From positions 1 through 64,000 of the forward strand of contig NZ_JADEXZ010000011.1 of the NCBI RefSeq assembly GCF_015206815.1: a stretch of DNA of 64,000 nt. The letters are read 5' to 3'. The notes under the pieces are model-generated. The model was given only the letters and a program-made list of their open reading frames with translations, ran no database searches and was not told where the DNA came from. Positions within the stretch are counted from its first letter, which is position 1; every line of letters begins with the position of its first letter. The translations under genes were made by a program, and so were the position numbers. Below, in pieces: positions 9,019 through 18,944 of the stretch. Origin of the DNA: Fortiea sp. LEGE XX443 (lineage in GTDB: Bacteria > Cyanobacteriota > Cyanobacteriia > Cyanobacteriales > Nostocaceae).

Positions 9019-9166
9019 ATTTATACTCCAGATATTTTTGTGCCAGCATAGGAGTTACTGTGGTTTTGCGGCAGAGGTATTGTAAAATTTTGGCACTATC
9101 TTACTGAAGAAAAATAGCGATCGCCACTATTGATACTATTATTCATATAGTGATCGCCATGATTTA

Positions 9167-9733
9167 CTAACTTTCTGTCATCTTCAACCAACTAAAAATC
9201 TGCTCTACTGAAAGATTTAGGTCGATTTCTCGTAAGCTTGATAAGCGATCGCTACTCTGCAACAATTCTGGTTGTTGATTTGGAGAAAAAACAAGAATGG
9301 AGCGATCGCTTGGATCAATTAACCAACCAAGCTGACAACCATATTTTAAGCAGTAAAGAATATTACCAATTACTTTGTTGGAACTCTGATCTGGGGAGAG
9401 GATTTCAATTGTCCAATCGGGACACAGTAAAAAATCGTTGGGTGCTTCCCCATCCGCATCAAAGGGAATACGTGACCATTGGAAAACTGCTACATCAGGT
9501 ACAATTGAGCGTGTACCAAAACTGCAACGTAATTCCGGGAAAGCATAGGCAATCTGTTGATTTTCTGCAACGTCGTTGATGCTATTGCACAACTTTAACT
9601 GCAACCGACTATGCTTTCCTTTCGGCATTGGTTTTTGAATAATCTCACCGTTGATATATTCGCTGGCTGGTTTGGTTTCTGGGAGCTTCAGAAACTCTTC
9701 TAGGGCAAGAGTTTTGCTAGTTGTGGCGCTCAT
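9167..9733 (-). CDS. Uma2-family putative endonuclease (DUF820)
   Basis: 188 residues, full length for the family. Landmarks: LALEEFLKLP, SEYINGEIIQK, SIVPDVAVFQW (catalytic Asp) and WTIEILSPDQSSNKV, followed by YGCQLGWLIDP. Uma2 proteins have a PD-(D/E)XK-like fold and are greatly expanded in cyanobacteria; their role is not established. It stands between the DUF4157 gene and a toxin-antitoxin-like pair, on the same strand. Confidence 0.85.
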   Translation of the reverse strand: MSATTSKTLALEEFLKLPETKPASEYINGEIIQKPMPKGKHSRLQLKLCNSINDVAENQQIAYAFPELRCSFGTRSIVPDVAVFQWSRIPFDADGEAPNDFLLCPDWTIEILSPDQSSNKVIGNILYCLKYGCQLGWLIDPSDRSILVFSPNQQPELLQSSDRLSSLREIDLNLSVEQIFSWLKMTES

Positions 9734-9823
9734 GGCTCCTGAAGATTGCGGGGTGTGATTTTAGTTTAGCAGGGTGACGGTGGGAGCGATCGCTATTTTA
9801 AATTATGGAGCGATACTATCGCA

Positions 9824-10165
9824 CTACTTAAATATTTCCATTTGCTCTCGATAAACGTTAATTAGCTTGTGGTTAATAATTAAGGCTTCAATTTGTGGCC
9901 AAATACGGGCTAAAAATTCGTGAAATTCACGCTTTCGCATATTCCCAAAGCGAAGATGGATTACTTTGGGGGGTGAGGTATCAAGCATCAGTCGATCTGA
10001 AAAATCAGCATCTTTGGTGACAATTACTAGGTTTTGATCTTTACCATATTGCCAAATTTCCGTATCGCTTGGACTTTTTCCTAACACCGAAGCATGAATA
10101 ATTGGTAGCGATGGCGTAAATTGAATTTTAGAAGGTAAGTTTTCGTCAAATAAAAATCCATTCAT
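9824..10165 (-). CDS. DUF5615 PIN-like protein (probable toxin)
   Basis: 113 residues starting MNGFLFDENLPSKI, with the acidic pattern of PIN-like nucleases: DEN (7-9) near the start, SDTEIW, then VTKDADFSDR around 63-72. DUF5615 proteins are usually paired with DUF433 antitoxin-like proteins, as here: the start codon overlaps the upstream stop by 4 bases (ATGA, 10162-10165). A VapC-like RNase activity is inferred from the fold class, not shown. Confidence 0.8.
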   Translation of the reverse strand: MNGFLFDENLPSKIQFTPSLPIIHASVLGKSPSDTEIWQYGKDQNLVIVTKDADFSDRLMLDTSPPKVIHLRFGNMRKREFHEFLARIWPQIEALIINHKLINVYREQMEIFK

Positions 10166-10386
10166 GCCACTTTTCTGATTTCATAATGATTAGCCATCAA
10201 TTTGGCTGCAAATTGAATACAAGCATAAATATTTTCTCGTGTTAGGGAAGGATATTCTTCAAGGACTTCTTCAACCGAGTCGCCTGCTCCCAAAAACTCC
10301 ATGATGGTTTGTACGGGAATTCGAGTACCTGCAATTATGGGTCGTCCATTACAAATATCTGGATCAATAGTGATACAACTATTCAT
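10162..10386 (-). CDS. DUF433 protein (probable antitoxin)
   Basis: 74 residues from ATG 10384-10386: MNSCITIDPDICNGRPIIAG, then TRIPVQTIMEFLGAGDS, the classic DUF433 start with a winged-helix-like DNA-binding fold. The frame extends upstream to 10518 but the extra 44 residues do not look like the family, so the inner ATG was chosen. It overlaps the DUF5615 gene by 4 bases, typical of a toxin-antitoxin operon in antitoxin-first order. Confidence 0.8.
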   Translation of the reverse strand: MNSCITIDPDICNGRPIIAGTRIPVQTIMEFLGAGDSVEEVLEEYPSLTRENIYACIQFAAKLMANHYEIRKVA

Positions 10387-10540
10387 AGGTTTTTCTTCGT
10401 TTTGGTCTGATAGTAATTGAGGGGATACGAAAAATGTGTGTTTGGATAACGTACCAGGGTAAGAGGAGTAGTCGCACTTTTCAATCATAAATGATGAAAT
10501 AGCGATCGCACTCAGCATGAGTCTTTTTCACATAAAAATG

Positions 10541-10760
10541 GTGCGTTACAAGATCGGCGATCGCACCATGATAAACGTAGGGTGTGTTAGCGATCGCGTA
10601 ACACACCGAATATTAGCAACAATACGGTGCGTTACTTCGTTAACGCACCCTACAAGATCAGGCGATCGCACTCAACCGACAACAATGATCGCATTTTTGG
10701 TGAGAATAGAGAGAGCGATCGCACTTCGCACTTCACACTCTACAAGATCAGGCGATCGCT
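10541..10760. repeat. Cluster of HIP1 octamers and palindromic repeats
   Basis: A dense stretch holding three copies of ACAAGATC(A)GGCGATCGC (about 10548, 10652 and 10742) and two GGTGCGTTA-type hairpins (10581-10607 and 10626-10653). A plus-strand reading frame crosses it but is made only of repeats. It separates the DUF4255 gene from the DUF433 gene and may be a recombination scar. Confidence 0.7.
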
Positions 10761-12013
10761 ACTACAGGGCCAATATAACTTTCAAATGTGGGACTGTTGG
10801 GATCTGTATCAACTGAGAGTAAACTTTCTGCACCATCTACAACCAAGCGGACTAAATAGTTTCCTGGTAAACAATCGGTAATCGCAAAGGTGATTGAGTT
10901 GGTGTTGTTGCGGCGATTCTTAGTTTGCTCGAAGGAATATCCGGTAAATTGGGTGAATGACAGTTCTGTTAAAACTAAAGTTACTTGCTGTGTTTTATCA
11001 ATGGTGAAGTTGACTTTGACGTTGATATCAGCCGATCGCGGATCATTACCTCTACCATGTAAATTAGATATAGTAATTTCTTGAATGGTTGGGCGCAGCA
11101 AAATAGGGAGAACATTTGAGCTAACCTGTTGCTGGGGATGAATTACCTGTAAACTCTGGACACCAGCCCGTAATGATTGTATGGGGATGGTGGAGATATC
11201 TAAGGTAATTTGCTTTTCGGTGACAGTTTGTGGGGTTGCTGTGACGTTACCAATGCGGACTTGAGTGATATCTGCGTTTAACTTGTTGCCTTGAATTAAC
11301 AAGGTACTGGTTGCGAGAATTAATGGTGTTGTGGCGTTTTGGGTTTGCCAGAGTTTGGATAGTTCTTCTGCTACCTTGATGTGAGCGATCGCTGGTTGGT
11401 ATGGTGTAACATGACGCTGAATGTTGCGTACAGGTAAAGGTTTTTTCGGTATATCACCACTATCGATTAAGATGACACTGGCTTTATAGCCCAATGATAG
11501 GGAGTATGGTGTTTGAAAAAATACCGTCCAAATTTTTGAAATTTCTTCTATATTCATATCAACGGGGGAAATTGCGATCGCTTCTACTTGTTCCGCTAGA
11601 TTAGAATCGGCTAAAAATGTGAAAGTTGAATCGGCTACTGTTTCCCGAATCATCTCTTGTGTGATCATCGATTTACTATTGAGTGTGCGGACGATGCTAC
11701 CCATGAGGCGCTGCGGTTCTAACTCCACATCGTTACCGTAGCAGGTTAGCAAGTAGTACAAATCTAAACCTGTTTGCGATCGCTTGGTATATTTTTCATC
11801 GGAGTGGCGTTGTCTTAAATCAGCACTGCGCCAAGCACTATTGAGCAAAATATCGTAAAGATATACATTCACTCCTGCTTCTGGTGTAGCACCATTGAGG
11901 CGATCGGGTCTAACAGTTGTCACCCGCGCACCATCCACATCTAATTGGACACTAGCTTGCAATGTTCTTTGCAAAGTTGCGGTGACAGTGGCGATGGCTA
12001 AATAGTTGCTCAT
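10748..12013 (-). CDS. DUF4255 / Pvc16-like eCIS protein
   Basis: 421 residues. The N-terminal ~190 match DUF4255, named for Pvc16 of the Photorhabdus virulence cassette: VTATLQRTLQASV, GVNVYLYDILLNSAWRSADL, DLYYLLTCYG and LMGSIVRTL. In known systems Pvc16-like proteins cap the tube/sheath end during contractile injection system assembly. The C-terminal half is beta-rich, with IPT/Ig-like strands (LLIQGNKLNADITQVRIGN) and an extra domain, as in long cyanobacterial versions. A response-regulator gene ends 245 bases upstream on the same strand. Its presence without sheath or baseplate genes suggests a satellite or broken-up eCIS locus. Confidence 0.75.
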   Translation of the reverse strand: MSNYLAIATVTATLQRTLQASVQLDVDGARVTTVRPDRLNGATPEAGVNVYLYDILLNSAWRSADLRQRHSDEKYTKRSQTGLDLYYLLTCYGNDVELEPQRLMGSIVRTLNSKSMITQEMIRETVADSTFTFLADSNLAEQVEAIAISPVDMNIEEISKIWTVFFQTPYSLSLGYKASVILIDSGDIPKKPLPVRNIQRHVTPYQPAIAHIKVAEELSKLWQTQNATTPLILATSTLLIQGNKLNADITQVRIGNVTATPQTVTEKQITLDISTIPIQSLRAGVQSLQVIHPQQQVSSNVLPILLRPTIQEITISNLHGRGNDPRSADINVKVNFTIDKTQQVTLVLTELSFTQFTGYSFEQTKNRRNNTNSITFAITDCLPGNYLVRLVVDGAESLLSVDTDPNSPTFESYIGPVVAIA

Positions 12014-12085
12014 TGTTATAGTGCTGAGGGCTGAGTGAATTATTATATAGAAATCCGGTTTGATTTATGAAAAAAATTAAGTATT

Positions 12086-12119
12086 GTAGGGTGCGTTATG
12101 ATGAAATCCGTAACGCACC
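12086..12119. repeat. GGTGCGTTA-type palindromic repeat
   Basis: GTAGGGTGCGTTA, a 12-base loop, then TAACGCACC; same family as 1896-1941 and 10626-10653. Confidence 0.7.
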
Positions 12120-12258
12120 ATTATTCATTTCATGCAATGATTAAAGGGTGACATTTAAGTTAGACTTAATGATTTGAATTGAACGGTAACTAACAACTTA
12201 TCTCGCAACATTTTTTTATCAACTCCTTGTCATTAACTCAACATTATTCAGCGCTTAA

Positions 12259-12942
12259 TTATGGGCAAACTAAACCTAGTTTTAACGCTTTAACTATTGC
12301 TTGAGTGCGGCTGGTAACACTTAATTTTTCAAAGATAGCTGTTAAGTGTGCTTTGACTGTGGCGACTGTAATATATAGATTTCCGGCAATTTGCTCGTTA
12401 GAAGCCCCTTGGACTAACCAATTTAAAACTTCTTGTTCTCTTTCGGTCAAATGAATACAATTATTACTAGAATTTAATGAGTGTCCTGTGTAATAGTGAA
12501 ACAACCTAAAAAATGCTGTTGCGATATCTGCTGGTAAATAGACTTGATTATTAATTACTGTGGTGATAGCTTCACATAATTGAGTTGCTAATTGGTCTTT
12601 AAATACATAACCACAAGCACCAGCTTGCATAGCTCTAAATATCCATTCATCTTGCTGATGAGCCGACAAAATTAATACTTTACCGTTATAAGATAATTCA
12701 CTCAGACGGTGCAGTGCTGTAATCCCATCTTCTGGAGGTAATTCTAAATCTAATAATATTAAAGCCGGATGTTGTTCAGTTGTTAATTTTACTGCTTGCT
12801 CAACCGATGCTGCTTCTCCAATAACATTCAAACCTAGATTACTACTATTATTATAAAAGTTTAATAAGGTGCGTATACCTTGACGAAAATGTGGTTCGTC
12901 ATCGACAAGCAAGATAGAAATTAGCTCTTTTTTCGTATTCAT
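12259..12942 (-). CDS. NarL/FixJ-type response regulator
   Basis: 227 residues: receiver domain with acidic pair D14-D15, phosphoacceptor D65 (LILLDLELPP), S93 and K115, then a LuxR-type helix-turn-helix at about 163-225 (LTEREQEVLNWLVQGASNEQ, TVATVKAHLTAIFEKL). It is a transcription regulator controlled by a sensor kinase that is not in the window. It precedes the DUF4255 gene on the same strand with a 245-base gap carrying a palindromic repeat, so co-regulation is possible but not shown. Confidence 0.9.
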   Translation of the reverse strand: MNTKKELISILLVDDEPHFRQGIRTLLNFYNNSSNLGLNVIGEAASVEQAVKLTTEQHPALILLDLELPPEDGITALHRLSELSYNGKVLILSAHQQDEWIFRAMQAGACGYVFKDQLATQLCEAITTVINNQVYLPADIATAFFRLFHYYTGHSLNSSNNCIHLTEREQEVLNWLVQGASNEQIAGNLYITVATVKAHLTAIFEKLSVTSRTQAIVKALKLGLVCP

Positions 12943-13087
12943 GGTAGTTTGCCTGGTATATCAAATGTGCGATCGCGCACAAACATGCTAATTCTTTTTT
13001 AGATTTTATCAATACTTACGTGAATATCGCCACACAGCAGACAAATGTTGCCTCGATTTGTTACAAAGAGATAAAAAAGGGATTGAA

Positions 13088-13183
13088 ATGATAGGTTATG
13101 ACACCGATAAGCAAATTAATGAAAAAATCACAGTCTTTTCTGATACTATTAATAAATATCAAAATAACATAACATCAAATTAA
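13088..13183 (+). CDS. Possible 31-residue peptide or end of a decayed gene
   Basis: The frame MIGYDTDKQINEKI...NNITSN is preceded by GGGATTGAA, which could serve as a weak ribosome binding site. The same frame is open further upstream to about 13000 with protein-like composition (YQYLREYRHTADKCC) but no ATG, so it may be the tail of a broken gene. No family recognised. Confidence 0.2.
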   Translation: MIGYDTDKQINEKITVFSDTINKYQNNITSN

Positions 13184-13201
13184 GAGTTCTGTAGGTATAG
13201 C

Positions 13202-13945
13202 ATGGTCTTTTGGCGCTGCTTCGCCGTCTCTGGCTTGATTATTTGCTTCACATCTGGCTGCGATAACAAAGCAGAATCATCAATAGAAAATACCCAGCAA
13301 GTAGTACAAAAAACTAATGTTTCTCAGTTGCTGACAGAAGCAAAAACTAGTCAAAAGGCAGAAAATTTATTTCATCAAGGCAATAAACTTTTAGACGGGC
13401 AACACTACCAAGATGCTATAGCAGTATACGATAAAGCGATCGCCTTCAAACCAGAAAGTGCTGATGTCTGGATTAACCGAGGTATAGCTTTGACAAAATT
13501 ACAAAAACACAAAGAAGCACTAGTATCATATGATCAAGCGATCGCAATTAAACCAGATAAGGATGAAGCTTGGTACAACCGGGGCAATGCTTTAGTCTCA
13601 TTGCAAAGTTATACAGATGCACTTGCAGCTTATGATCAAGCGATCGCAATTAAACCAAATAAGCAAGAAGCCTGGATTAACCGAGGGATAGCCTTGACAA
13701 AACTGCAACGTTATCCAGAAGCATTAGTATCATACGATAAAGCGATCGCTATCCAGCCAAATAAGCCGGAAGCATATTACAACAGAGCTTGTACTTATGC
13801 TTTACAAAACAAAGTAGGATTAGCAATTGCCAACCTGAAAACAGCCATCCGGCTAGTTCCAAGAAAATACCAACAACTAGCGAAAACAGATCCAGATTTT
13901 AACAAAGTACGTAATGATCAAAGATTTCAGCAATTAATTCAATAG
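13202..13945 (+). CDS. TPR-repeat lipoprotein
   Basis: 247 residues with a short lipoprotein signal ending FTSGC (lipidated Cys20) and at least four consecutive TPR units of 34 residues, each with the signature of the type WINRGIALTKLQKHKEALVSYDQAIAI (about 54-200). Such proteins are membrane-tethered scaffolds; no specific partner can be read. The repeats carry HIP1 octamers at matching places, so they are similar also at DNA level. The ATG follows directly after TAGGTATAGC with no strong ribosome binding site. Confidence 0.75.
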   Translation: MVFWRCFAVSGLIICFTSGCDNKAESSIENTQQVVQKTNVSQLLTEAKTSQKAENLFHQGNKLLDGQHYQDAIAVYDKAIAFKPESADVWINRGIALTKLQKHKEALVSYDQAIAIKPDKDEAWYNRGNALVSLQSYTDALAAYDQAIAIKPNKQEAWINRGIALTKLQRYPEALVSYDKAIAIQPNKPEAYYNRACTYALQNKVGLAIANLKTAIRLVPRKYQQLAKTDPDFNKVRNDQRFQQLIQ

Positions 13946-14069
13946 CTAACGCTGAACTGCCATAAAGTATAAGTGACAACATATGATATCAGGCAAGTTG
14001 CAGGATATAATTTGAATTAACTGCATCTAATCTCTGCGTTGCTTTGCTCACTGCGATCGGAAATAATAC

Positions 14070-14945
14070 ATGAAAAAATTATTGATTACCGGGGCCAGTG
14101 GTTTTTTGGGATGGCATCTTTGCCAATTAGCAAAACAAGAATGGGAAGTTTATAGTACATATTACTCACATTTTATCGAAATTCCGGGAATCAAAATACT
14201 GAAAGTCAACTTAACTGACTTTCAAGATTTAAAGCAAGCATTTAGTGACATTAATCCAGCCGCAGTTATTCATACGGCTGCACACTCACAACCAAATTTT
14301 TGCCAAATTTATCCTCAAGAATCACATGCAGTTAATGTCACAGCATCTTGCAATATAGCTGGACTATGTGCTGATGATTGTATACCTTGTGCGTTTACAT
14401 CAACAGATCAAGTATTCAATGGCTTAAATCCTCCTTATAATGAAACTGCACCTGTATGCCCCATCAATATTTATGGTGAGCAAAAAGTCATGGCAGAAAT
14501 GGGTATGCTAGAGCGATATCCCATGACCGCAGTTTGTCGAATGCCCTTATTATTTGGTAGCGCCACACCTACAGCACAGAGCTTTATTCAAGCATTTATT
14601 CAAACTTTAAAAGAAGAAAAAGAATTAAATTTATTTATTGATGAACTCCGCACACCAGCCAGTGGCACAACAGCCGCGAAAGGATTATTATTAGCCTTAG
14701 AAAAAGTGAATGGTATCATTCATTTAGGAGGAAAAGAACGAATTTCACGTTATGATTTTGGATCGTTATTAGTCGAAGTATTTAAACTGCCATCCATAGG
14801 GCTAAAAAGCTGTCGGCAAAAAGATGTAAAAATGTCAGCACCCAGACCAGCAGATGTTTCCTTAGATAGTTCTAAAGCTTTTGAGTTGGGCTATCAACCT
14901 TTGTCTGTAAAAGAAGAATTAGAAAAAATAGCAAATCAGTTATAA
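14070..14945 (+). CDS. RmlD-like NAD(P)-dependent sugar-nucleotide reductase
   Basis: 291 residues of the extended short-chain dehydrogenase type. The cofactor motif GASGFLGWHL is at 8-17, the Ser/Thr of the active site in FTSTDQVF (109-116), and the catalytic Tyr135-x3-Lys139 in IYGEQK. Overall layout and length match dTDP-4-dehydrorhamnose reductases (RmlD/RfbD). No other rhamnose genes are nearby, so the sugar is uncertain. A 120-base MITE-like repeat begins at its stop codon. Confidence 0.75.
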   Translation: MKKLLITGASGFLGWHLCQLAKQEWEVYSTYYSHFIEIPGIKILKVNLTDFQDLKQAFSDINPAAVIHTAAHSQPNFCQIYPQESHAVNVTASCNIAGLCADDCIPCAFTSTDQVFNGLNPPYNETAPVCPINIYGEQKVMAEMGMLERYPMTAVCRMPLLFGSATPTAQSFIQAFIQTLKEEKELNLFIDELRTPASGTTAAKGLLLALEKVNGIIHLGGKERISRYDFGSLLVEVFKLPSIGLKSCRQKDVKMSAPRPADVSLDSSKAFELGYQPLSVKEELEKIANQL

Positions 14946-15062
14946 GTAGAAAGGTGCAAATAAACCGAACTATGTAACGGAAAGTAAAGTAGCTTGAAAA
15001 CCTCTTCCCTTCTGCCCTCTGCCTCCTGCCTTGTCATAACGACAATTTTTAACACCGACCTA
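14943..15062 (+). repeat. 120-bp MITE-like repeat, copy 1
   Basis: Identical to 31627-31746 except for one base (CTTGAAAACC here, CTTAAAAACC there). The ends form imperfect inverted repeats: TAGAAAGGTGCAAAT at the left and, on the other strand, TAGGTCGGTGTTAAAAA at the right. The centre holds CTGCCCTCTGCCTCCTGCC, a heptad-like motif also used in the minisatellite at 59181. Confidence 0.85.
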
Positions 15063-15306
15063 GTTACAGTAATCCAATTTGATGTTTGGAATATACGTAG
15101 GTTGCCCTATCTAAGTTTTGTAAATTACTTTTTCTTCCTGCACCCTGCACCCTGCACCCCTCTGCGGTCTGAACAATAAATCCTTAACGTAACCAGACAT
15201 TATTCTGCCATCCCAGCAAAATCTTGATAAGCTGATGTCTAAGTATCTACAGCCTTAGGAAATTCAGCAACAAGGCAGATATTAATTAATCCAGTCAATA
15301 AGAAGG

Positions 15307-16323
15307 ATGATGTCGGTGGTAATACGCTACGATTGGCAGGAAGCAGAGATTCGGAAGATTTACGACATGCCATTGCTAGAGCTAATTTATCAAGCTGCTA
15401 GTGTGCATCGCCAATATCACGACCCAAAGCAAATACAAGTCTGTAAACTCATCTCCATTAAAACTGGAGGTTGTCCTGAAGATTGTAGCTACTGCGCCCA
15501 ATCTTCGCGTTACAAAACAGAAGTGAAACCACAGGCGCTTCTAGACAAAGATACAGTAGTGAATATTGCCCAAACAGCTAAACAAAAAGGTGTAAGTCGT
15601 GTCTGCATGGGTGCTGCTTGGCGGGAGGTGCGGGATAACTCTCAGTTTGAAACAGTCCTGGAAATGGTCAAAGAAGTGACCGACATGGGTTTAGAAGTCT
15701 GCTGCACCTTGGGTATGTTGACAGCAGACCAAGCCAAGCGATTAGAAACAGCGGGATTGTATGCTTACAACCACAACTTAGACACCTCCGAGGATTATTA
15801 CAGCACAATTATTACCACTAGGACTTATAGCGATCGCCTGAATACAATTGAGAATGTCCGACAAACTAATGTGACTGTTTGCTCCGGTGGTATCCTGGGT
15901 TTAGGCGAGAGCGCTGATGACCGTGTATCGATGTTATCCACTCTGGCAAACCTCAATCCCCATCCAGAGTCAGTCCCAATTAATATTCTTTCCCAAGTTG
16001 AAGGTACACCCCTAGAAAATCAGCCAGATGTACCTATTTGGGATGTAGTACGGATGATTGCTACAGCACGTATTGTCATGCCAAATTCTGACGTGCGTCT
16101 GAGTGCTGGCCGCGCTAGACTTTCTCAAGTTGAACAAGCCTTTTGCTTCATGGCAGGAGCTAATTCTATCTTTTCCAGCGACGACAACAAAATGCTCACT
16201 GTCACCACACCTTGTCCAGATTATGATGCTGACCAAGAAATGTTGAACTTGCTGGGCTTAGAAATGCGTCCACCTGCTCAAAGACCAAATCAGGTAGGTA
16301 GTCCTGCGGCTGTGTTGAGATAA
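15307..16323 (+). CDS. bioB: Biotin synthase
   Basis: 338 residues. A radical-SAM enzyme inserting sulfur into dethiobiotin, the last step of biotin synthesis. The 4Fe-4S cluster motif CPEDCSYC gives Cys56, Cys60 and Cys63; further BioB landmarks are YNHNLDTS and the substrate/2Fe-2S Arg-region [20 protein letters not shown] forms a good ribosome binding site; two in-frame ATGs (15307 and 15310) are possible starts. Convergent with psaB, with a shared hairpin terminator between. Confidence 0.95.
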   Translation: MMSVVIRYDWQEAEIRKIYDMPLLELIYQAASVHRQYHDPKQIQVCKLISIKTGGCPEDCSYCAQSSRYKTEVKPQALLDKDTVVNIAQTAKQKGVSRVCMGAAWREVRDNSQFETVLEMVKEVTDMGLEVCCTLGMLTADQAKRLETAGLYAYNHNLDTSEDYYSTIITTRTYSDRLNTIENVRQTNVTVCSGGILGLGESADDRVSMLSTLANLNPHPESVPINILSQVEGTPLENQPDVPIWDVVRMIATARIVMPNSDVRLSAGRARLSQVEQAFCFMAGANSIFSSDDNKMLTVTTPCPDYDADQEMLNLLGLEMRPPAQRPNQVGSPAAVLR

Positions 16324-16418
16324 TACCAATTTGTAATTCGTAATTCGTAATTAAGAAACTCTGATTTGGTATGGGTTGTGGGGTTTGAATGTGTTGCCCG
16401 ATTTTAGAGAAAAGGTAT
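16323..16418 (+). repeat. MITE-like repeat with ATACCAATT ends, copy 1
   Basis: Shares order and sequence with 34455-34543: ATACCAATT start, GTAATTCGTAATTAAGAAA, AGGTTTGAAT/GGGTTTGAAT, GTTGCC.GATTTTAGAGA and a GGTAT end. In this copy the right end is AAAAGGTAT, so the terminal inverted repeat is slightly decayed. Confidence 0.75.
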
Positions 16419-16562
16419 TCAAGCAGTAGTGGCGTGGCAAGGCTGATTTAGCGTCCACCGCAGTGGCTCAAAATATTGCGTCTCTACAAACCAGAAATCG
16501 CCATGAACAACCCCTAACCGAACCGTATTGCCCTGGTATCCACACCCTTTCATTATCTCAAC

Positions 16563-16597
16563 AAAAAATCCCCCACCTTATGGCAGGGGATTTTTTT
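16563..16597. terminator. Bidirectional intrinsic terminator between bioB and psaB
   Basis: AAAAAATCCCCC, loop, then CAGGGGATTTTTTT. The GC stem is flanked by A and T runs, so it can end transcription from both convergent genes. Confidence 0.85.
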
Positions 16598-16623
16598 ACT
16601 TATCTACAACACTAATAGCCAGA

Positions 16624-18855
16624 TTAACCGAACTTACCAGCAGTAGAAGCAATCAAGAAGGCTGCGTAGGTGAGGACATAGCCAACGGTGAAGTGAGCTA
16701 GACCAACTAAACGAGCTTGAACGATGGACAGAGCAACGGGCTTATCTTTCCAGCGAACTAGGTTAGCTAGAGGAGTACGCTCGTGCGCCCAAACTAAGGT
16801 TTCAATTAACTCTTGCCAGTATCCTCTCCAAGAGATGAGGAACATGAAGCCAGTAGCCCAAACTAGGTGTCCGAAGAGGAACATCCAAGCCCAAACAGAC
16901 AGGTTGTTCATGCCGTAGGGGTTGTAACCGTTGATCAACTGTGCGGAGTTAGCCCACAGGTAATCACGGAACCAGCCCATCAGGTAGGTAGAGTTTTCGT
17001 TGAACTGAGCAACGTTACCTTGCCAAATACCCAAGTGTTTCCAGTGCCAGTAGAAGGTGACCCAACCTACTGTGTTCAATGCCCAGAACAGGGACAGATA
17101 GAAAGCGTCCCAAGCGGAGATGTCGCAAGTACCGCCACGACCAGGGCCATCGCAAGGGAATGCGTAGCCGAAGTCTTTCTTGTCGGGCATTAACTTAGAA
17201 CCACGAGCATCCAAAGCGCCTTTGACTAGGATGAGGGTGGTGGTGTGCAGGCCTAAGGCGATCGCATGGTGTACCAAGAAGTCGCCAGGGCCAATTGTTA
17301 AGAACAGGGAGTTAGTGCCGGAGTTTATGGCATCTAACCAGCCACCTAACCAAACGTTGCCGTAGTTGGGGTAGGCTGTGTAAGCAACGCTATCGGGGTT
17401 AGACAGCAAAGTGTCTAAGCCGTAAAGTACCTTACCGTGAGCAGCTTGAACGAACTGAGCGAATACAGGTTCAATCAAGATTTGCTTTTCAGGAGTACCG
17501 AAAGCAACTACTACGTCGTTGTGGACGTACAAGCCCAAGGTGTGGAAGCCTAAGAAGAGAGATACCCAGCTGAGGTGAGAGATAATCGCTTCTTTGTGCT
17601 GCAATATCCGGTCGAGTACGTTGCCTTTATTTTGTTCTGGGTCGTAGTCACGCACCCAGAAGATTGCTGCGTGAGCAAAAGCACCAACCAATAGAAAGAC
17701 AGCAATATATTGGTGGTGGGTGTATAACGCTGCCTGTGTGGTGTAATCCTTAGCAATAAATGCGTAAGGAGGCAGAGAATACATATGCTGCGCTACCAAA
17801 GAGGTAACGGTTCCCAAAGCTGCCAAAGCTAAAGACAGCTGGAAGTGCAGTGAGTTGTTAATGGTGTCGTATAGACCTTGGTGAGGCAGGTTGAACTGAC
17901 CTTCACTCTTGCTACCGGGTACTAAGCCGGATTTGGAGTTCAGCATTTCTTTGATGCTGTGACCAATTCCGAAGTTAGTGCGGTACATGTGACCAGCAAC
18001 AATGAACAATACCGCGATCGCCAAATGGTGGTGAGCCATATCGGTCAACCACAGGGATTCTGTCTGGGGATGGAAACCACCCAAGAAGGTCAGAATCGCT
18101 GTACCTGAACCAGTGGAAGTACTAAATACATGACCAGCTGTGTCAGGATTTTGAGCATAAACACCCCAGTTACCTGTAAAGAAGGGTGTTAAACCTGCTG
18201 GGTGAGGCGCAGTGCTGAGGAAGTTATCCCAGCCTACGTGCTGTCCGCGAGATTCGGGGATAGCAACGTGAATCAAGTGACCTGCCCAAGCCAAAGAGCT
18301 AACACCAAACAAACCAGCCAGGTGGTGGTTCAAACGGGGTTCAGCACTCTTGAACCAAGAGAGGCTAGGACGGAACTTGGGTTGTAAGTGCAACCAACCA
18401 GCAAACAAGAACAATGCTGCCAACAGTAGCAGAAAAACTGAACCTGTATAAAGTTCGCTGTTTGTCCGCATACCGATGGTGTACCACCAGTGGTAAACAC
18501 CAGAGTAGGCAATGTTGACAGGATTACTAGCACCAGCTTGAGTAAAAGCTTCAATAGCTGGTTTACCGAAGTGGGGATCCCAAATCGCATGAGCGATGGG
18601 ACGGACATGCAGAGGATCTTTAATCCACTGTTCAAAGTTACCTTGCCAGGCTACATGGAACAGGAGGCTGGATGCCCACAGGAAGATGATTGCCAAGTGA
18701 CCGAAGTGAGTAGCGAAAATCTTTTGGTAAAGATTTTCTTCAGTCATGCCGTCATGGCTTTCAAAGTCGTTTCCTGTAGCGATCGCATACCATATCCGAC
18801 GCGTGGTCGGATCCTGTGCGAGATCCTGGCTAAATTTTGGAAATTTTGTTGCCAT
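16624..18855 (-). CDS. psaB: Photosystem I P700 apoprotein A2
   Basis: 743 residues, full length for PsaB. With PsaA it forms the reaction-centre heterodimer in the thylakoid membrane that binds P700, A0, A1 and the Fx iron-sulfur cluster. The Fx ligand loop [12 protein letters not shown] is present, as are the start [16 protein letters not shown], many His-containing transmembrane helices binding chlorophyll, and a C-terminus ending STAGKFG. It lies 136 bases after psaA on the same strand, the standard psaAB operon. Confidence 0.98.
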   Translation of the reverse strand: MATKFPKFSQDLAQDPTTRRIWYAIATGNDFESHDGMTEENLYQKIFATHFGHLAIIFLWASSLLFHVAWQGNFEQWIKDPLHVRPIAHAIWDPHFGKPAIEAFTQAGASNPVNIAYSGVYHWWYTIGMRTNSELYTGSVFLLLLAALFLFAGWLHLQPKFRPSLSWFKSAEPRLNHHLAGLFGVSSLAWAGHLIHVAIPESRGQHVGWDNFLSTAPHPAGLTPFFTGNWGVYAQNPDTAGHVFSTSTGSGTAILTFLGGFHPQTESLWLTDMAHHHLAIAVLFIVAGHMYRTNFGIGHSIKEMLNSKSGLVPGSKSEGQFNLPHQGLYDTINNSLHFQLSLALAALGTVTSLVAQHMYSLPPYAFIAKDYTTQAALYTHHQYIAVFLLVGAFAHAAIFWVRDYDPEQNKGNVLDRILQHKEAIISHLSWVSLFLGFHTLGLYVHNDVVVAFGTPEKQILIEPVFAQFVQAAHGKVLYGLDTLLSNPDSVAYTAYPNYGNVWLGGWLDAINSGTNSLFLTIGPGDFLVHHAIALGLHTTTLILVKGALDARGSKLMPDKKDFGYAFPCDGPGRGGTCDISAWDAFYLSLFWALNTVGWVTFYWHWKHLGIWQGNVAQFNENSTYLMGWFRDYLWANSAQLINGYNPYGMNNLSVWAWMFLFGHLVWATGFMFLISWRGYWQELIETLVWAHERTPLANLVRWKDKPVALSIVQARLVGLAHFTVGYVLTYAAFLIASTAGKFG

Positions 18856-18944
18856 AGCTTTAATATTTCCTTTGACCCTTAGCCATCAATATCAGCCTTG
18901 TAGAGTTCTGAGTTTTGAGTACTAAAATTTGAGTTTTTCTAAAT

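Noticed and set aside
10517-10881. Overlapping plus-strand frames of 84-99 residues
   Set aside because: Built from HIP1 and palindromic repeats and running antisense into the DUF4255 gene.
7030-12013. Prophage or tailed-phage region
   Set aside because: DUF4157 and DUF4255 are eCIS markers, not phage genes; no capsid, terminase, integrase or lysis genes.
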